This document shows, piece after piece, positions 62,851 through 64,000 of a DNA stretch of 64,000 nucleotides. Made by a program: the position numbers and the translations under genes. The stretch covers positions 253,975,810 through 254,039,809 of the forward strand of contig CM041782.1 in assembly GCA_023374045.1 (NCBI GenBank), in the 5' to 3' direction. Origin of the DNA: Limonium bicolor. Lineage: Eukaryota; Streptophyta; Magnoliopsida; Caryophyllales; Plumbaginaceae. How positions within the stretch are numbered: the first letter of the stretch is position 1; each line of letters begins with the position of its first letter. The notes beneath the pieces are model-generated. The model searched no databases. It saw nothing but the letters and a program-made list of their open reading frames with translations, and was not told the origin of the DNA.

Positions 62851-64000
62851 TGTAATAACATTTACCATTTTATTATAGGTTCCCAACCATATTATTACCG
62901 CTAATCCCGTCATTATCTCACAATTACTTCCTTCGCAGCGGATATTACATATACAACAGTGGTGTACAATGCCGTTAGTCACCCACGTCGATACAATCAT
63001 TAATTCCATTATACCGAGTCTACTACAACCTTCAAACCGCCGATACAATTCGGCCTTACAGTACAACCCTTACAAGTAAATCAATGTCCTCTAAACAACT
63101 ACCCATGGTTATACAGCCATCCCTGTCCTACACTTGAACGGTATTCGGCTTCAGGTACATGTAGAGTAAAAACAGTGCCCCTAGAGGCTCAGCGAATTGC
63201 TGCATATGAAATTCGCATACCCCGCGTGCTAATAGGGGTACGCCGACTACTTGGTTGAGAACATGGGGTTCATTTTAATTCAGTATCCATGCTCGCATTC
63301 AAAAGCATTCAACAAGGAATACAATCACACTAACACAACAAGTTTGTTAGCTAGTATTACTTACTCTTAGGCCTCGAGGGTTTCTACCTCACTATACCTT
63401 TGTTACTCATTCATCGTCTTACCGATTCTCTTGGGTTACTCTTCCTCAAGTTCTCTTATTCTCGATCTCAATACTCTATTCTCAACTCTCAAGTTCAATT
63501 CTTAAATTCTCATGTCTTAATTCTCAAGTTCAATTCTCAAATCTTTTTATCAAATTCTCAAATCTTACAAATCTTTTAAGTCATTACCCATGACCTCCGG
63601 GCAGAGTCATACACAAAACTCACCCCCGGGCTTTCAAATACAAGTCTTACTTCCCCGTTTTGACCCTCCTCTAGGTCTAGCATGGTGGGAAGGTTCGACT
63701 ATCAAACGGAACTATTCTTCTAGTTCCTCAAATTCTCAAGGGTTCGTTTCTCTACCGGACTACTCAAAATTCCCAAAACCCTTCTCTCGGAGTTATTTCA
63801 TAATCTCATATATTAGCCTAGAAGTATCTCTCTCGATATCATCTATTAGCTTAGGGAAGTTCTCAATGTCTAGTATTCTCAGATTTAAGGTTTTATCCAA
63901 CTTACCGAATACCCTTATGTTCAGCACATTTTCTCAAATTGGGTCGGATCCTCATATTATGGATCGACTATCTCTAAAGGAGTTGGATGGTCCTTTATAC
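62851..64000 (-). repeat. LTR H, minus strand, 3' part; runs out of the window
   Basis: Carries the order seen near the 3' ends of the other LTRs read on minus: CGCAGCGG, a GTGGTGTACAATGCCGTTAGTCACCCACG block (compare 28790-28830 and 58260-58320), then CCTCTAGGGG-type and GGTACGCC words. The left limit is approximate (TGTAATAACATT at 62851); no clean terminus. 63360-63900 is CT-rich, with repeated TCTCAA(G/A)TTC words. Confidence 0.55.

Overview
This is a 64 kb stretch of a plant nuclear genome, almost certainly a dicot, made almost entirely of nested transposable elements. I see no intact host gene, rRNA or tRNA gene. The kingdom is shown by long-LTR Ty3/gypsy chromovirus elements of Tekay/Del type (initiator-Met tRNA primer site, Gag with CCHC knuckles, PR-RT-RNaseH-INT, C-terminal chromodomain), a Tat/Athila-type element with a tRNA-Asp primer site, two miniature TRIM retrotransposons, a CACTA transposon end, a LINE relic and plant-style GT-AG introns. 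All coding copies are broken by stops, frameshifts or deletions.

Layout, left to right. 1-232: 3' end of a plus-strand LTR. 1481-4830: diverged tandem array, about 195 bp per unit, hosting a complete 453-bp TRIM (3608-4060). 4831-6552: another plus LTR 3' end. 6553-18728: Tekay element C (minus strand) with most of pol lost and a CACTA end (18729-20964) inserted in its 5' LTR. 20965-21464: a placeholder gap of exactly 500 N. 21465-32519: Tekay element A (minus), inserted in the 5' LTR of Tekay element B (plus, 32520-50229). The same 5' LTR of B also holds a Tat-type insertion (34133-37807). 50230-52328: unidentified DNA, a second TRIM and a LINE relic. 52329-64000: a stack of LTRs (E, F, G, H) in which G is a 4.1 kb solo LTR with a clean 5-bp target-site duplication.

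The main discovery candidate is that all three Tekay elements (A, B, C) carry a DNA/RNA-demethylase-like AlkB (2-oxoglutarate/Fe(II) dioxygenase) reading frame at the same place, between the Gag zinc knuckles and the protease. In A and B the HxD, second His and Arg motifs of the family are visible. The AlkB frame lies in a splice cassette. A conserved donor at the end of gag can join in frame, phase 1, either to an acceptor just before AlkB (supported in A, B and C) or to an acceptor just before protease (supported in A and B). The elements could thus make Gag-AlkB or Gag-Pol by alternative splicing. Two further short introns interrupt gag in A and B and are absent from C. This model is inferred from sequence only.

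A second theme is that unrelated elements here (LTRs of A and B, the Tat LTR and internal region, the CACTA end) each carry an array of short CpG-rich inverted repeats with different core sequences. A third is assembly: comparison of the LTR copies shows that the 500-N gap must stand for at least about 7 kb.
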